This document shows positions 44,963-54,778 of a stretch of DNA of 64,000 bases, piece after piece. The notes under the pieces are model-generated. The model did not search any database, had not been told where the DNA came from, and saw nothing but the letters and a program-made list of their open reading frames with translations. The stretch's first letter is position 1, and the number at the start of each line of letters is the position of its first letter. The DNA is from a cf. Phormidesmis sp. LEGE 11477 (GTDB taxonomy: Bacteria > Cyanobacteriota > Cyanobacteriia > Phormidesmidales > Phormidesmidaceae). The DNA lies in NCBI RefSeq assembly GCF_015207105.1, contig NZ_JADEXO010000011.1:23448-87447 (forward strand). Direction: 5' to 3'. A program made the translations under genes and the position numbers.

Positions 44963-45343
44963 CTAACTTTTCTCTTCATTATATTCGGAGATACTCTCAT
45001 AAACGTTCTTAGGAAAAGTTAGATCCTGGTACACATTACCCGCGTCAGGATCGTCAGGATCAGGGCAAATCTGGAAGTCTTGCTTGGACTGCCACTCTAG
45101 GATGCTGTCACGGCTAGGCGGGCTGTACTGTTTGCTGGTGACCTGTTGGTATAGCGATCTCGCCTCTTCCTCACTGAAATCTTTATCCTTTTGCAGCTGC
45201 GCTACTAGCTCTTCTTCATCAGCGAAATATTGAGCCACCATTGCTAGGGTAAGCCGTCCATAGTGTCCAATGTCAGTTCCATCATCTAGCGCATCTAGGA
45301 TATGTGCCATCGTATTGTTCTTACGCAGATCTTGTATAGCCAT
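44963..45343 (-). CDS. Conserved hypothetical protein (cyanobacterial)
   Basis: 126 residues, acidic, no signal peptide. AHILDALDDGTDIGHYGRLTLAMVAQYF, then a helical segment with DKDFSEEEARSLYQQV, then a C-terminal part with ILEWQSKQDFQICPDPDDPDAGNVYQDL. I recall similar small proteins in many cyanobacteria, all without function. M12 (45310) may be the true start since the family seems to begin M-A-H-I-L-D-A-L. It follows the nnr start on the same strand. Confidence 0.7.
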   Translation of the reverse strand: MAIQDLRKNNTMAHILDALDDGTDIGHYGRLTLAMVAQYFADEEELVAQLQKDKDFSEEEARSLYQQVTSKQYSPPSRDSILEWQSKQDFQICPDPDDPDAGNVYQDLTFPKNVYESISEYNEEKS

Positions 45344-45745
45344 TTTGTCATTGATAATAAATATGTACTATTTATTTGTATCTTTAGTCTGCTGATGCGA
45401 GACTCTACCAAAGGTGATGACTTTCAAAGGCGATGATAGCTCTCAGCTTTGAAAACTGCATCTCAGCCAAGTAACGACAGCTCAAGTAACGACAGCTATA
45501 GATACGAGAGAAAATGCGATCGCTTTACGAAGCGCTATGAAATTCTTTCCTGTGGACTCTTATCCTTGCAATTTCGTAATGTTGTTGCAGCGGAGCTAAT
45601 GAGATAATAGAATCGGGCACCTGCATCTACACTAAAACGCGCACTAAGAAACGCGCACTAAGACAATCCACTAATGCATCAGCGGATTGCTATACGTAAT
45701 TCACCTCTCTAGCGATATCTCTACTGCTGAGATATTGAGAAATAC
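45344..45745. other. Intergenic region with short direct repeats
   Basis: 402 nt between divergent genes. It contains a 2 x 15 bp perfect tandem repeat CAAGTAACGACAGCT (45468-45497) and two near-copies of an ACGCGCACTAAGA word around 45635-45663. No gene or RNA is recognised. The CHAT gene promoter should be in the right part. Confidence 0.55.
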
Positions 45746-48514
45746 ATGATTAGGAAATATATGCGTCGGTGCAGTCTCTTCTGTAGAAAATCGCAGCGCC
45801 TTATATTCTGCTTGCTGGCGATCGCGACTTGCCTATGTATATGCCTGGTACCTCGGTTCGCAGCCTACTCCGCCATTTCATCTGATTCTGCTTTGGTGAG
45901 TCAATCACCCTACCCATCTGAAGCGCCCTATCTATCTAAAGTGCCCTACCCATCTGAAGAGTTAGAGCAGCAGGGCAGATCACTGTATGAAACGGGACGG
46001 TTTACAGAGGCTGTCGCTGTGCTGCAAAGGGCGGTGACGTCTTATCAACAGCAGGGCGATACCTCAGGTCAGGCGATCGCGCTGAGTAATTTGGCATTAA
46101 CCTATCGCCAGATAGGAGAGTGGTCACAGGCAAATGATGCTATCCAAACCAGCCTAATGCTACTGACTGATGTGTCTGCTCAAGCGAGCGATCGCAGCTC
46201 TGGGCTCGCTCAGGTGCTAGACATTCAAGGAGATCTACAGTTCGCGCAGGGACGGGCTGAGCAGGCGCTGACTAGGTGGCAACAGGCGGCTGAATACTAC
46301 GGAGCAATAGACGGAGCGCCAGACAACGCAATAGGCAATGCGCCGGATGCCTCTAATCGTCTAACTCAAAATAGAATTAACCAGAGTCGGGCTTTACAAA
46401 CGCTGGGCTTCTACCAAAAATCTCTAACCCTCCTTGACCAATTAGCACAGTCCCTAGCCACACAACCAGCTTCGCTGAATAAAGCTACGGCGTTGCGTAA
46501 GCTGGGTGAAGGGCTGCGAGTCGTTGGCAGATTGGAAGAAGCTCAAGTGCAGCTAGGAGATAGTTTGGCGATCGCACAACAGCTATTAACTGACTCAAAG
46601 ATCGCTGAGGAGGCTGCTGAGTCAATGGCGCTGACCCAGGTTAGCTTAGGTAACACCGCTCGCGCTGAGCAGGAGAATGAAACTGCGCTCGGCTGGTATC
46701 AACAGGCGGCTGATACGTCCAGCTCATCGAAAACGCAGCTACAGGCTAATCTCAACCAGATGAGTCTGCTAGTTGAAATGGAACGGTTCTTACAGGCTCA
46801 GCAGCTTGTTCCTACCATTCAGGCGCAGATAGAAGCGTTGCCTCTCAGCCGAACAGCCGTTTACGCTCGAATTAATCTAGCTGAGAGTTTGAGCAAAACC
46901 AACGCCGATGCTGAACCGTTAAGCTCAGCGACGCTGCTATCTACAGCCGTCAAACAAAGTCAGCAGCTCGGCGACCAGCGGACTCAATCATACGCGCTAG
47001 GCTTACTCGGCAGGCTGTATGAGAATACTCGTCAATGGTCATCTGCAAAAGAGCTAACTCAGCAGGCTCTACAGCTTTCAACCGCCGCCAATGCGACCGA
47101 TGTGACCTATTTGTGGCAGTGGCAGCTTGGCCGCATTCTAAAAACGCAATTTGAGCAGGGCAATGCACCAGCAGAAAAGTTAGAACAAAACAGAACAGAA
47201 GCAATCAATCTCTATAGGCAAGCCATCGAAACACTACAGTCTCTGCGACTAGACATCGCCTCTATCAACCCAGATCAGCAATTCTCTTTCCGAAAAAATG
47301 TCGAACCTGCCTATCGAGAGCATATTGAGCTACTGCTTCATCCAGTCGTGGACAAACCTAGCCAGGCAGACTTGACTGCTGCCAGAGACGCACTAGAGTC
47401 TCTGCAAACGGTAGAACTACAAAACTTCTTCCGGGAAGCTTGCCTCGACGTCCCAATTGCTATTGACCAAGTTGTAGAAGAAACAACAGCACTCGCTGAA
47501 AGCTCAACCAACGCACTAGCAGCCGTCGTTTACCCAATTATTTTATCGGACAGTCTTGAAATTGTACTGAAGCTGCCTGATCAGAGTGAACTGCTCCACT
47601 ACTCGACGCAGATAGCCCAGGACAAGGTAGAAAGCACGCTGCTAGAGCTACGCCACCAAATCACGCAGCCCGACAGTCTTGAATCAGTTCAGTCGCTCTC
47701 GCAACGGGCTTATGACTGGCTGATTCGCCCAGCAGAACAAGTCCTACAAGCGGAAGAAATTAGTACGTTGGTTTTTGTGCTAGATGGCTTTCTTAAGAAC
47801 ATTCCTATGGCGGCACTCTACGATGGCAGCCACTATCTAGTCGAAACCTATGGTGTGGCGCTGACCCCAGGGCTAGAGCTATTTAATCCTCAGCCGATAG
47901 AGCGTCAGGGCTTACGATTATTGTTCGCGGGGCTGAGTGATTCAGTTGAGGGATTCAGCTCGCTCGAAGCCGTAGAGGTAGAAAAAGAGGGCATCGTTGA
48001 AGAAGTGAGTCAAACAACGGTACTGCTAAACCAGACATTCACCGCACAGGCTCTAGAAACTGAAATTGAGCAAACGCCTTTTGATATTGTGCATTTAGCT
48101 ACGCACGGCGAGTTTAGCTCTGATCGAAACAAGACTTTTATTCGCAGTAGCGATCGCCGAATGACGATGGACGAACTAGACAGAATCTTACAAACCCGGC
48201 AGGCGCGCCCCGATCCAATCGAGCTACTGGCGCTAAGCGCCTGTGAAACGGCAGAAGGCGATGAACAAGCAGCCCTAGGATTAGCCGGTGTCGCGGTTCG
48301 AGCAGGGGCGCGAAGTACCCTCGCGTCTCTGTGGAGTACTGATGACCGCTCTAATGCGTTTCTGATGATCGAGTTTTATCGTCAGCTCATGCAAAATCCT
48401 TCTTTCTCCAAATCTCAAGCGCTACGGCAAGCTCAGCTCAAGCTGGTCACGCATCCCAACTATGGCCATCCCTCCTACTGGGCTCCTTATGTGCTGTTGG
48501 GTAATTGGCTTTAG
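45746..48514 (+). CDS. Secreted TPR-CHAT domain protein
   Basis: 922 residues. A basic N-terminus and hydrophobic segment (LIFCLLAIATCLCICLV) form a signal or anchor; next comes a short PYPSE/PYLSK repeat, then TPR repeats over about 70-470 (for example ALSNLALTYRQIGEWSQAND). The C-terminal CHAT domain (about 600-922) is a caspase-like peptidase fold with catalytic H787 (VHLATHGEFSS) and C833 (LLALSACETAEG). The dyad is intact, so it may be an active protease. The signal segment points to the periplasm or membrane rather than a cytoplasmic defence system. No partner gene. Confidence 0.93.
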   Translation: MIRKYMRRCSLFCRKSQRLIFCLLAIATCLCICLVPRFAAYSAISSDSALVSQSPYPSEAPYLSKVPYPSEELEQQGRSLYETGRFTEAVAVLQRAVTSYQQQGDTSGQAIALSNLALTYRQIGEWSQANDAIQTSLMLLTDVSAQASDRSSGLAQVLDIQGDLQFAQGRAEQALTRWQQAAEYYGAIDGAPDNAIGNAPDASNRLTQNRINQSRALQTLGFYQKSLTLLDQLAQSLATQPASLNKATALRKLGEGLRVVGRLEEAQVQLGDSLAIAQQLLTDSKIAEEAAESMALTQVSLGNTARAEQENETALGWYQQAADTSSSSKTQLQANLNQMSLLVEMERFLQAQQLVPTIQAQIEALPLSRTAVYARINLAESLSKTNADAEPLSSATLLSTAVKQSQQLGDQRTQSYALGLLGRLYENTRQWSSAKELTQQALQLSTAANATDVTYLWQWQLGRILKTQFEQGNAPAEKLEQNRTEAINLYRQAIETLQSLRLDIASINPDQQFSFRKNVEPAYREHIELLLHPVVDKPSQADLTAARDALESLQTVELQNFFREACLDVPIAIDQVVEETTALAESSTNALAAVVYPIILSDSLEIVLKLPDQSELLHYSTQIAQDKVESTLLELRHQITQPDSLESVQSLSQRAYDWLIRPAEQVLQAEEISTLVFVLDGFLKNIPMAALYDGSHYLVETYGVALTPGLELFNPQPIERQGLRLLFAGLSDSVEGFSSLEAVEVEKEGIVEEVSQTTVLLNQTFTAQALETEIEQTPFDIVHLATHGEFSSDRNKTFIRSSDRRMTMDELDRILQTRQARPDPIELLALSACETAEGDEQAALGLAGVAVRAGARSTLASLWSTDDRSNAFLMIEFYRQLMQNPSFSKSQALRQAQLKLVTHPNYGHPSYWAPYVLLGNWL

Positions 48515-48782
48515 ATATCTCGCTGTTGGAGAGCATGTGACGAACGGTAGTACAGCGGCTTCGTTTAAGTGAGCTGCTTGGATTGCACAAGCTGTCGGCA
48601 CAGATATACTGAAATTATGCAGTCTCTGATAAAAATATTAAAAGTCGCCTCGCATAGCAATTAGCATCCGAAACCTTACAGACAAAGCGCGTAATTTTGA
48701 CTACTCAGATCTGAGAAGCCTCCGTAGACAGTCATTTGTACTCGTCTACTTTCGTTTGTTGATTATCGAATTAAGGCTAATA

Positions 48783-49115
48783 ATGAATATTAGACAATTC
48801 AAGCTTCCACGTCAGCTCCCTTCTGCTGCTGTGCTGCTCGTTTGTGCGGTATCGATCACAGTGTACGGCTGCTCCGTACCAAATTCAAATTCATCGTCAG
48901 CGAGTACAGATAGCCATGACAGCGGCAGCGTTAGCACTTGGAACAACGCCAGAGGCCAGGCTGTAAAATTGCCAGCTACGGGCAGCGTCTGGGAGTCTGA
49001 TCCATATACGAACGCGAGAGGTCAAGCGGTTCTAACACAAGAAAGAAACATTCTGCCTGTGAACATCTCTGATGGGCGAACTAACTCAAGAGGTCAGACT
49101 GTTCGGACTCAGTAA
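48783..49115 (+). CDS. Small lipoprotein with three NARGQ repeats
   Basis: 110 residues from ATG 48783 (a longer frame begins 48756). The signal peptide ends in a lipobox-like VYGC. The mature 80 residues are polar and carry three spaced copies of a motif: NNARGQAVKLP, TNARGQAVLTQ and TNSRGQTVRTQ, with 20-28 residues between. The consensus N-[AS]-R-G-Q-[AT]-V is not one I can assign to a family. A 12-bp stem terminator follows at 49161-49212. Probably surface or periplasmic; function unknown. Confidence 0.7.
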   Translation: MNIRQFKLPRQLPSAAVLLVCAVSITVYGCSVPNSNSSSASTDSHDSGSVSTWNNARGQAVKLPATGSVWESDPYTNARGQAVLTQERNILPVNISDGRTNSRGQTVRTQ

Positions 49116-49160
49116 ACGTCTAACTTCAGTAATGACTATTTGATAAATGGTCATTAACAG

Positions 49161-49212
49161 AAAGCCTCTATGGCGCTAGTCACTTGGCTAAAGTGCAGCT
49201 CATAGAGGCTTT
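49161..49212 (+). terminator. Stem-loop terminator
   Basis: Perfect 12-bp inverted repeat AAAGCCTCTATG (49161-49172) and CATAGAGGCTTT (49201-49212), 46 nt after the lipoprotein stop. The 28-nt loop contains a second small hairpin, CACTTGGCTAAAGTG. Each arm ends in A/T runs, so it can serve both the lipoprotein and the convergent desaturase gene. Confidence 0.65.
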
Positions 49213-49310
49213 GTTGTATAAATTGAAAAATGGCAGCGATGCTTTGAACTGACGGGTTTCTAACACTCAACCGTTCCGAATGTAATCTCGATCTGACTGT
49301 AAGGTTATCT

Positions 49311-50405
49311 CTAGAAACGTGGACGGAAAGGGCAGTAGTACTTACGCAGGCTATTGATCTCTCGCATAACCTGCATACCCACGATGGTTTGCGGTCTATA
49401 GCACCAAGATCTGACCAGATTTGTTCTATAGCTTTCCGCACTTTGCTTACTACAACACGGAAGGCTACAGCCCTTGTCATACAGCGCAAAATGCCATAGC
49501 AAAGTGCGAATGCATCCGCGCTTTGCTATATTAGGCAGCGTTTCAGGATGCTGAATATCCCAAGTTAGTCCCACCTTGTGCAACAGACAAATCAGCCACC
49601 ATCCGGGATCTGCCTGAGCAGGATGGATACCTAATTTTGCCGATTCGGGAAACGCATGGTGGTTATTGTGCCAACATTCGCCCATCGTAATCAGTCCACA
49701 CCAAGGAACGTTGTAGCCCTGCACACCTGCACCAGCAACATCCCAAGTGCGATCGCCCCAGCGATGGGCCACATAGCCCATCAGCCAATGTCCGGTTGTA
49801 CAAACGCTCACACGCATACAAATACCCCAAAACACGCCGCCCCAACCGAACATAAAGTAGAACAAAACTGCCCAGGGGATCTGTTGTAAAAAGCGAGTTC
49901 TTTCTAGCAGGTGATAAATTCTGTCGTTGGCAATCCTGGGTTCATATCGAATAGTAGGGGGATGCTCTAGACGAATATCACAGTTTAACAGCCAGAACCA
50001 GTCTTTAAACAAAGGTTGACGGCTCGCAAAATAATCGTGGCAATGGGGCTGTCGCTGCGACCAATCACGCAGCTCATGCATATAAATAATAGAAAAGGGT
50101 CCAGCTAGTCCAACCAAACAACCGAAGTAAACCAGACCATACTCTAGCCACTTCGGGCAATTAAAGCTGTTATGAATGAGACGTCGATGCATGCCAACCG
50201 AATGGCCTGCACACAGTGTGAATACGCTTGTCACAGCAAAAAGAGCAAACATTTGCCAACTAAAGGTTAGCCATCCACCGACTATAGCGCCGATATACAT
50301 GCTAAGAATCCAAGCAGACTTACTAGGCTTCCAAATAACCCGGCCTCGACAAGGATTTGCATCTTCTGCTGCATAGACTCTGGTCATATTATGAGCAGTA
50401 TTCAT
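49311..50405 (-). CDS. Fatty acid desaturase family protein
   Basis: About 364 residues from ATG 50405; a longer frame adds 13 residues. Membrane di-iron desaturase-like protein. His box 1 is GHSVGMHRRLIH; box 3 is GECWHNNHHAFP. The middle box is atypical: HELRDWSQRQPHCHDYF in place of the H-R-x-H-H of Delta-9 DesC enzymes. I recall a separate cyanobacterial branch with the same H-[DE]-x-R-D-W-x-Q-R-Q pattern, so it is probably a lineage-specific oxygenase or desaturase rather than a broken DesC. Substrate unknown. Confidence 0.85.
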   Translation of the reverse strand: MNTAHNMTRVYAAEDANPCRGRVIWKPSKSAWILSMYIGAIVGGWLTFSWQMFALFAVTSVFTLCAGHSVGMHRRLIHNSFNCPKWLEYGLVYFGCLVGLAGPFSIIYMHELRDWSQRQPHCHDYFASRQPLFKDWFWLLNCDIRLEHPPTIRYEPRIANDRIYHLLERTRFLQQIPWAVLFYFMFGWGGVFWGICMRVSVCTTGHWLMGYVAHRWGDRTWDVAGAGVQGYNVPWCGLITMGECWHNNHHAFPESAKLGIHPAQADPGWWLICLLHKVGLTWDIQHPETLPNIAKRGCIRTLLWHFALYDKGCSLPCCSKQSAESYRTNLVRSWCYRPQTIVGMQVMREINSLRKYYCPFRPRF

Positions 50406-50481
50406 AGGCGATTGACCTCTATTGTTGAATCGATAATCTAGCAATCTTGCACTAAGTTGGTTGCACCCAGTATCGTTACCA

Positions 50482-53400
50482 TTATCGTTCTATAGACCTT
50501 GATTGAGAAGACCTTGATTGAGACCTTAAGTTCCCACCATCACAAGCCACAGACGGCTGCGTTACGTCGGTCGGCACTACCGTAACCAGGGTCACCTCGC
50601 CTTTTTCATCTTTTGTCCAGCCCTGCGCTTCTACTATCGGCACAATTTCAGAAGGTATCCATTCGGCATGAGCGGATCCAATCGACATCTGGTCAGATTC
50701 TCCGTCCGCAGAGGGTACTTCAATTGGCTCGCCTAAAACAGCCCAACCCACTAAAGATTCATCACCCACTAGCACATCGGTAGGACTCGATGGCAATCCA
50801 CCTCTGCCAGTGACGATAAATTCGCCGCCTTGATCATCTTCGCTACCAGAACACGCCTGAGTAATCTGGTTCGACGCATTGAGAAAAGCAACTGGCAGCT
50901 CGGTTAATCCGCTTTCAAGATCGGTCTCTGGCGTGGTAATGTCGACTGCTCCCTGTACCCCTCGATTGGAACTGACTGTAATATCGCTAGTCAAAGGATT
51001 ATCTTGAGGCTGAACGGCAATGCCGAATACACCTTGACTGTCGATTTCAACCACACCGCCGTTGCCGCTAAAGGCATTTGCACGAATGTCGCTGTTCTCA
51101 CCTAGGACAGCAGCAACAATATCTGCATCGATGTTGATGTTACCGCCGTTGCCACCTGCATCGTCGGTTCCTGCTGTGGTCGAGATGAGACTGCCGCTAC
51201 GCAGCAGTAGCAGCCTGGCATCTCGTAGAATGATATTGCCACCGTTGACTACTGCCGTCTCAGCGGTCAACCGTCCGTTATCTAAGCGGACCGCCTCTGC
51301 TACGAGGTCTATATTGCCAGCAATTTGACTGCCCTGGCCGTCTACCTCGATTCGAGCTTGGTCTGTCACCTGTAGCGTTTCAGTAGCAAGCTGTATTGTT
51401 CCACTAGCACCTGTAGAGGATCGATTCGTATTGGCAAACAGACCGCTAAAGAGGTCGCCTCGATTTACAGCTGCTAACGAGGTTGAACCAGAGAGCGTAA
51501 CGCTATCAGTAATGTCTAAATTAATATTGCCTGCAGATCCACTTCTGCTAGCGCTAGAAACAACCTGACCCCCGTTTGTGGCTTCAAAGGTATTGGCTTC
51601 GATAGTGATTTCTCCGCCCGAGAAAGGGCTTAAAGTACTTGCAGAGATTGTCCCACCACTGTCTAGCTGAACTGAATCGGCAATGATTTCGACATCCCCT
51701 CCTCTTCCCTGTGCGCCTATCCCGGTAATAGCAAAAATAGCGCTTTTGAAGACACCTCTATCTGCTTCCCTAAAGCCTTCTATAGAACCGTAACTGTTGC
51801 TGTTGTAGATACTTCTGTCTACTTCCCTAAAGCCTTCTATAGAGACATAATCGCGGGCTGTTATAGCGACATTACCGGCATCACCTTGACCGAAGGTGAT
51901 TGATTGTAACTGTCCGCTATCAATCAAATCTAGCGAACCCGTCGTGATAGTGATATCACCAGCGTCTCTTCGCTCTCCTGTATCCGTAGAAGGACTTCTG
52001 TTGTTGCTGATAATGTTGCTGTTATCTACAGTCATGCGCTCTTGTATATCAATCGTGACGTCACCAGCGTTGCCCTGTCCACTGGTGGCTGTAACGAACA
52101 AAGCGCCGTTAGTCAGTAATAGCGAACCTATCCTGGCATAAATATTGCCGCTGTTGCCTGTTGCAACGCTATCGACGTTACTGAAGAGGCTACTATTGTC
52201 AAAAATAGCTTGGTCACTAGCGTCGATAGTGATACTACCTGCATTTCCTTCGCTAAAAGTACTCGAATTTAGCTCCGATCTCATTAACGATAGTACGGGC
52301 GCTGTGATTTCGATGTCGCCGCCGTTGCCTATAGCGATTGCATCTGCTCCGATACCGCCGACCGTACTCAAAATACTGCTGTCTTCCAAAATAGCTTGGT
52401 CTGAAACATCAATTATGACGCTACCTGCATCTCCTTCGCTAAAAGTACTCGAATCTAGTAACGATCTCACAACAGATAAAACGGGCGCTGTAATCTCGAT
52501 GTCGCCGCCGTTGCCTGCAGCTATTGTATTTACTCCAGCGGTGCTGAATGTCCTTAGAATACTGTTGTTTTCCACAGTGACCTGCTCTGAGGCATTGATT
52601 ATTATGCTGCCTGCATCTCCTTGCCCAAAAGTGGTTGACTGTAATGCAGACTCTCTAGTTATCAGCAGCGTAGGCGTTGTAATGGTGATGTTGCCGCCAC
52701 TGCCAACAGCGACCGTACTTCTATCAGCGCCGCCAATGTTACTGAAAATCAGGCTTCTATCTATCGTGACGCGATCGCGTGCATCGATCTTCACCTTTCC
52801 TGTACTTCCTTCTCCTAAAAGCGTTGATTGCACAACGCTTCTACCAGCTACAGTCCCGGATATAGAAACTTCGTCCGCTGTGATTAGAACATCTCCGCCA
52901 TTGCCGTTACTACCCCGAACGACATTGTCAATAACAGAACTCACTACTTGAATGCTACTAGCGTCTAGCGTGATATCTCCAGCACTACCTTCTACAAAGC
53001 TAGATCCACCCACCGTTCCGGCTGAAACCCCACTACCGTTTGTAATTTCTAGCAAGTCAGCAGTGATAGATATGCTACCCCCGCTAATGATTGAGTCCGA
53101 TGCGCTCAGGCGCGAGCCGTTAGTTATAAGCACATTTGAACGAGCGACACCAGTTGGAAACTCTAAGCTGCCGTCCGCACTGAGCATAATGGTACCAGAC
53201 TCGCTCAGCCCACCTAGCTCTATATGTCCTCCTAATGCGCTCAGCCCGCCGTTGTCCAGACTGACGTCGCCTCCGAGTAGCGTTATACCTTCGCCATCTG
53301 CCACCCGCAACCCACCACGAGGAGCACCGTCTATGACAGTTGGTGGTAACGATTGAGAATGATTGACAATAGCTGCAGGGCTCATTTGGTTGAACAGAAA

Positions 53401-53919
53401 CGCAGAAGGCTGAACTGTGAGTAACCCAGAGTCTACGGAGTTGCCAACGGCTGCGAACTGCCCCTGTTCACCGAACTGAATAGAATCAGCAGTTGTCGCT
53501 GTAAAAGAACCGTCAATATCTAACCGGGCACCCTCACCAAAGACAATTCCCTCAGGGTTAATCAAGAACAGGTTGGCCTCTCCTAGCACCCCTAGCACGC
53601 CTAAGACTTGTGAACTAACGCCACCTGTCACTCTGCCCAAAATGTTCTCGACGCCTGGGTCAGTGAAGTAAACGCCACGCCCTGAATCGACGTGGAATAC
53701 TTCGAAGCTGTGAAACAGATTGTCACCACGCCTAGCGCCACCATCAATTCGATCGACTAGATTTTCAGGATCGAAAGGGACCACCACAGAACCTTCACTT
53801 CCTAGCGTTTCATCGGCAACAGGACGCAATTGAGCAATAGACTGTTGCGGATAGCTCAGCAGCATTCCGGCGGCGACAGTCGCCTGTATTAACGCAGCTT
53901 GCCATCTGATATAGCACAT
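50482..53919 (-). CDS. Two-partner secretion exoprotein with filamentous haemagglutinin N-terminal domain
   Basis: 1145 residues. Signal peptide (MCYIRWQAALIQATVAAGML, cleavage after SIAQ), then the TPS domain at about 35-300 with FHSFEVFHVDSGRGVYFTDP and GEANLFLINPEGIVFGEGA, the N-P-x-G-I-x-F-G recognition motif. The rest is a right-handed beta helix of repeats such as GNGGDIEITAPVLS and EGDAGSVIIDVSD. A tandem duplication SIEGFREVDR/SIEGFREADR is visible, and the mid-region repeats are nearly identical at DNA level. C-terminal tail with two cysteines. The TpsB transporter is not in the window. Likely adhesin or surface protein. Confidence 0.92.
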   Translation of the reverse strand: MCYIRWQAALIQATVAAGMLLSYPQQSIAQLRPVADETLGSEGSVVVPFDPENLVDRIDGGARRGDNLFHSFEVFHVDSGRGVYFTDPGVENILGRVTGGVSSQVLGVLGVLGEANLFLINPEGIVFGEGARLDIDGSFTATTADSIQFGEQGQFAAVGNSVDSGLLTVQPSAFLFNQMSPAAIVNHSQSLPPTVIDGAPRGGLRVADGEGITLLGGDVSLDNGGLSALGGHIELGGLSESGTIMLSADGSLEFPTGVARSNVLITNGSRLSASDSIISGGSISITADLLEITNGSGVSAGTVGGSSFVEGSAGDITLDASSIQVVSSVIDNVVRGSNGNGGDVLITADEVSISGTVAGRSVVQSTLLGEGSTGKVKIDARDRVTIDRSLIFSNIGGADRSTVAVGSGGNITITTPTLLITRESALQSTTFGQGDAGSIIINASEQVTVENNSILRTFSTAGVNTIAAGNGGDIEITAPVLSVVRSLLDSSTFSEGDAGSVIIDVSDQAILEDSSILSTVGGIGADAIAIGNGGDIEITAPVLSLMRSELNSSTFSEGNAGSITIDASDQAIFDNSSLFSNVDSVATGNSGNIYARIGSLLLTNGALFVTATSGQGNAGDVTIDIQERMTVDNSNIISNNRSPSTDTGERRDAGDITITTGSLDLIDSGQLQSITFGQGDAGNVAITARDYVSIEGFREVDRSIYNSNSYGSIEGFREADRGVFKSAIFAITGIGAQGRGGDVEIIADSVQLDSGGTISASTLSPFSGGEITIEANTFEATNGGQVVSSASRSGSAGNINLDITDSVTLSGSTSLAAVNRGDLFSGLFANTNRSSTGASGTIQLATETLQVTDQARIEVDGQGSQIAGNIDLVAEAVRLDNGRLTAETAVVNGGNIILRDARLLLLRSGSLISTTAGTDDAGGNGGNINIDADIVAAVLGENSDIRANAFSGNGGVVEIDSQGVFGIAVQPQDNPLTSDITVSSNRGVQGAVDITTPETDLESGLTELPVAFLNASNQITQACSGSEDDQGGEFIVTGRGGLPSSPTDVLVGDESLVGWAVLGEPIEVPSADGESDQMSIGSAHAEWIPSEIVPIVEAQGWTKDEKGEVTLVTVVPTDVTQPSVACDGGNLRSQSRSSQSRSIER

Positions 53920-54112
53920 AAAAATTGTCTTTTGATAGAAGATCAGCAGCCACAGCGATGCACTCAGCCAACCTAAACAAAGAAACGCATGTAGTCAATA
54001 ATACGGGCGCAAATTGTTAGATTTTATACTTTTATTTCGAGTTGCATATTCCTTGTTTCAAAAGAAAAACCGCTGACCAACTGTTCTTTTCGAGAGCGTC
54101 TGCTATTTCAGA

Positions 54113-54298
54113 CTAACAATGGTGTGGCGGCCCATGATCGTGATAGTTCGCATGAGCAGTCCCATCAAGCTGACTCACGCACCAGTTAGTTGATAGCTGT
54201 GCTTGTTCAACCGGACCGAGGTTTTGTGCGATCGCACAAAAGGCATCTAGTAAATTGTCTCTGACGCCTCTACCAATCTCACTAAGAAGATATTGCAT
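54113..54298 (-). CDS. Possible small protein downstream of the desaturase remnant
   Basis: 61-codon frame with ATG two nucleotides after the remnant's stop codon. It ends with a histidine-rich tail (TAHANYHDHGPPHHC). No ribosome site and no recognised family. It could be a small metal-binding protein or simply part of the decaying desaturase locus. Confidence 0.25.
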   Translation of the reverse strand: MQYLLSEIGRGVRDNLLDAFCAIAQNLGPVEQAQLSTNWCVSQLDGTAHANYHDHGPPHHC

Positions 54299-54300
54299 TA

Positions 54301-54771
54301 CTAGAGTCCATTTTTCGTTTTTATGTGCCTAAGAGCACACAGCTGCAAACCCGAAATATAGGGAGTTGCTAAAGTCGTCATTCGTCTCTTGTCAGGCGGA
54401 AGCTTGATATTTCTAGCAAAACCGGGAAAAGCTAGCGCTTGAATCATCATCCATATCAAGTCGATTTCCCACCGCTTCAAACCATGGCGAGCGGAATACT
54501 GGAAAGTATGGTGATTGTTGTGCCATCCCTCGCCAAAAGTCAATAGCGCGACCCACCAGCAATTGAGAGAAGTCTCTCCAGATTCATAGCTCCTATAGCC
54601 AGATTTATGCGTTGCACTATTGACCAGCCAGGCGCAGTGAAACACAACAACCAAACGAACAAAGACACCCCATATCACAAAGGGTATGCCTCCAAGGAGA
54701 TTTAGATAGACGATGTTGCCTAGATAGAAGCCGAAGAGAAGATCCTGCTCGCTTGCAAATGTTCTCCTCGC
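54301..54771 (-). pseudogene. 5'-truncated Delta-9 acyl-lipid desaturase (desC-like remnant)
   Basis: The reading frame is open from just after TGA 54774-54772 to TAG 54303-54301. It encodes only the C-terminal half of a canonical DesC: IPFVIWGVFVRLVVVFHCAW, LVNSATHKSGYRSYESG, WWVALLTFGEGWHNNHHTF (third His box) and QYSARHGLKRWEIDL. The first two His boxes and the first two helices are gone, and the break lies at the 3' end of the RTX gene. It cannot be active. Apparently a deletion or insertion joined RTX DNA to the remnant. The nearby intact desaturase (49311-50405) belongs to a different branch. Confidence 0.82.
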
Positions 54772-54778
54772 TCAAAAG

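Noticed and set aside
45746..48514. CHAT protein as part of a caspase-like antiphage defence system
   Set aside because: N-terminal signal segment, TPR-only sensor part and no adjacent defence genes point to a secreted cyanobacterial CHAT protein.
52145..52951. 268-codon plus-strand frame opposite the TpsA gene
   Set aside because: It mirrors the repetitive beta-helix codons of the true gene (L/S/P-rich antisense product) and has no family features.
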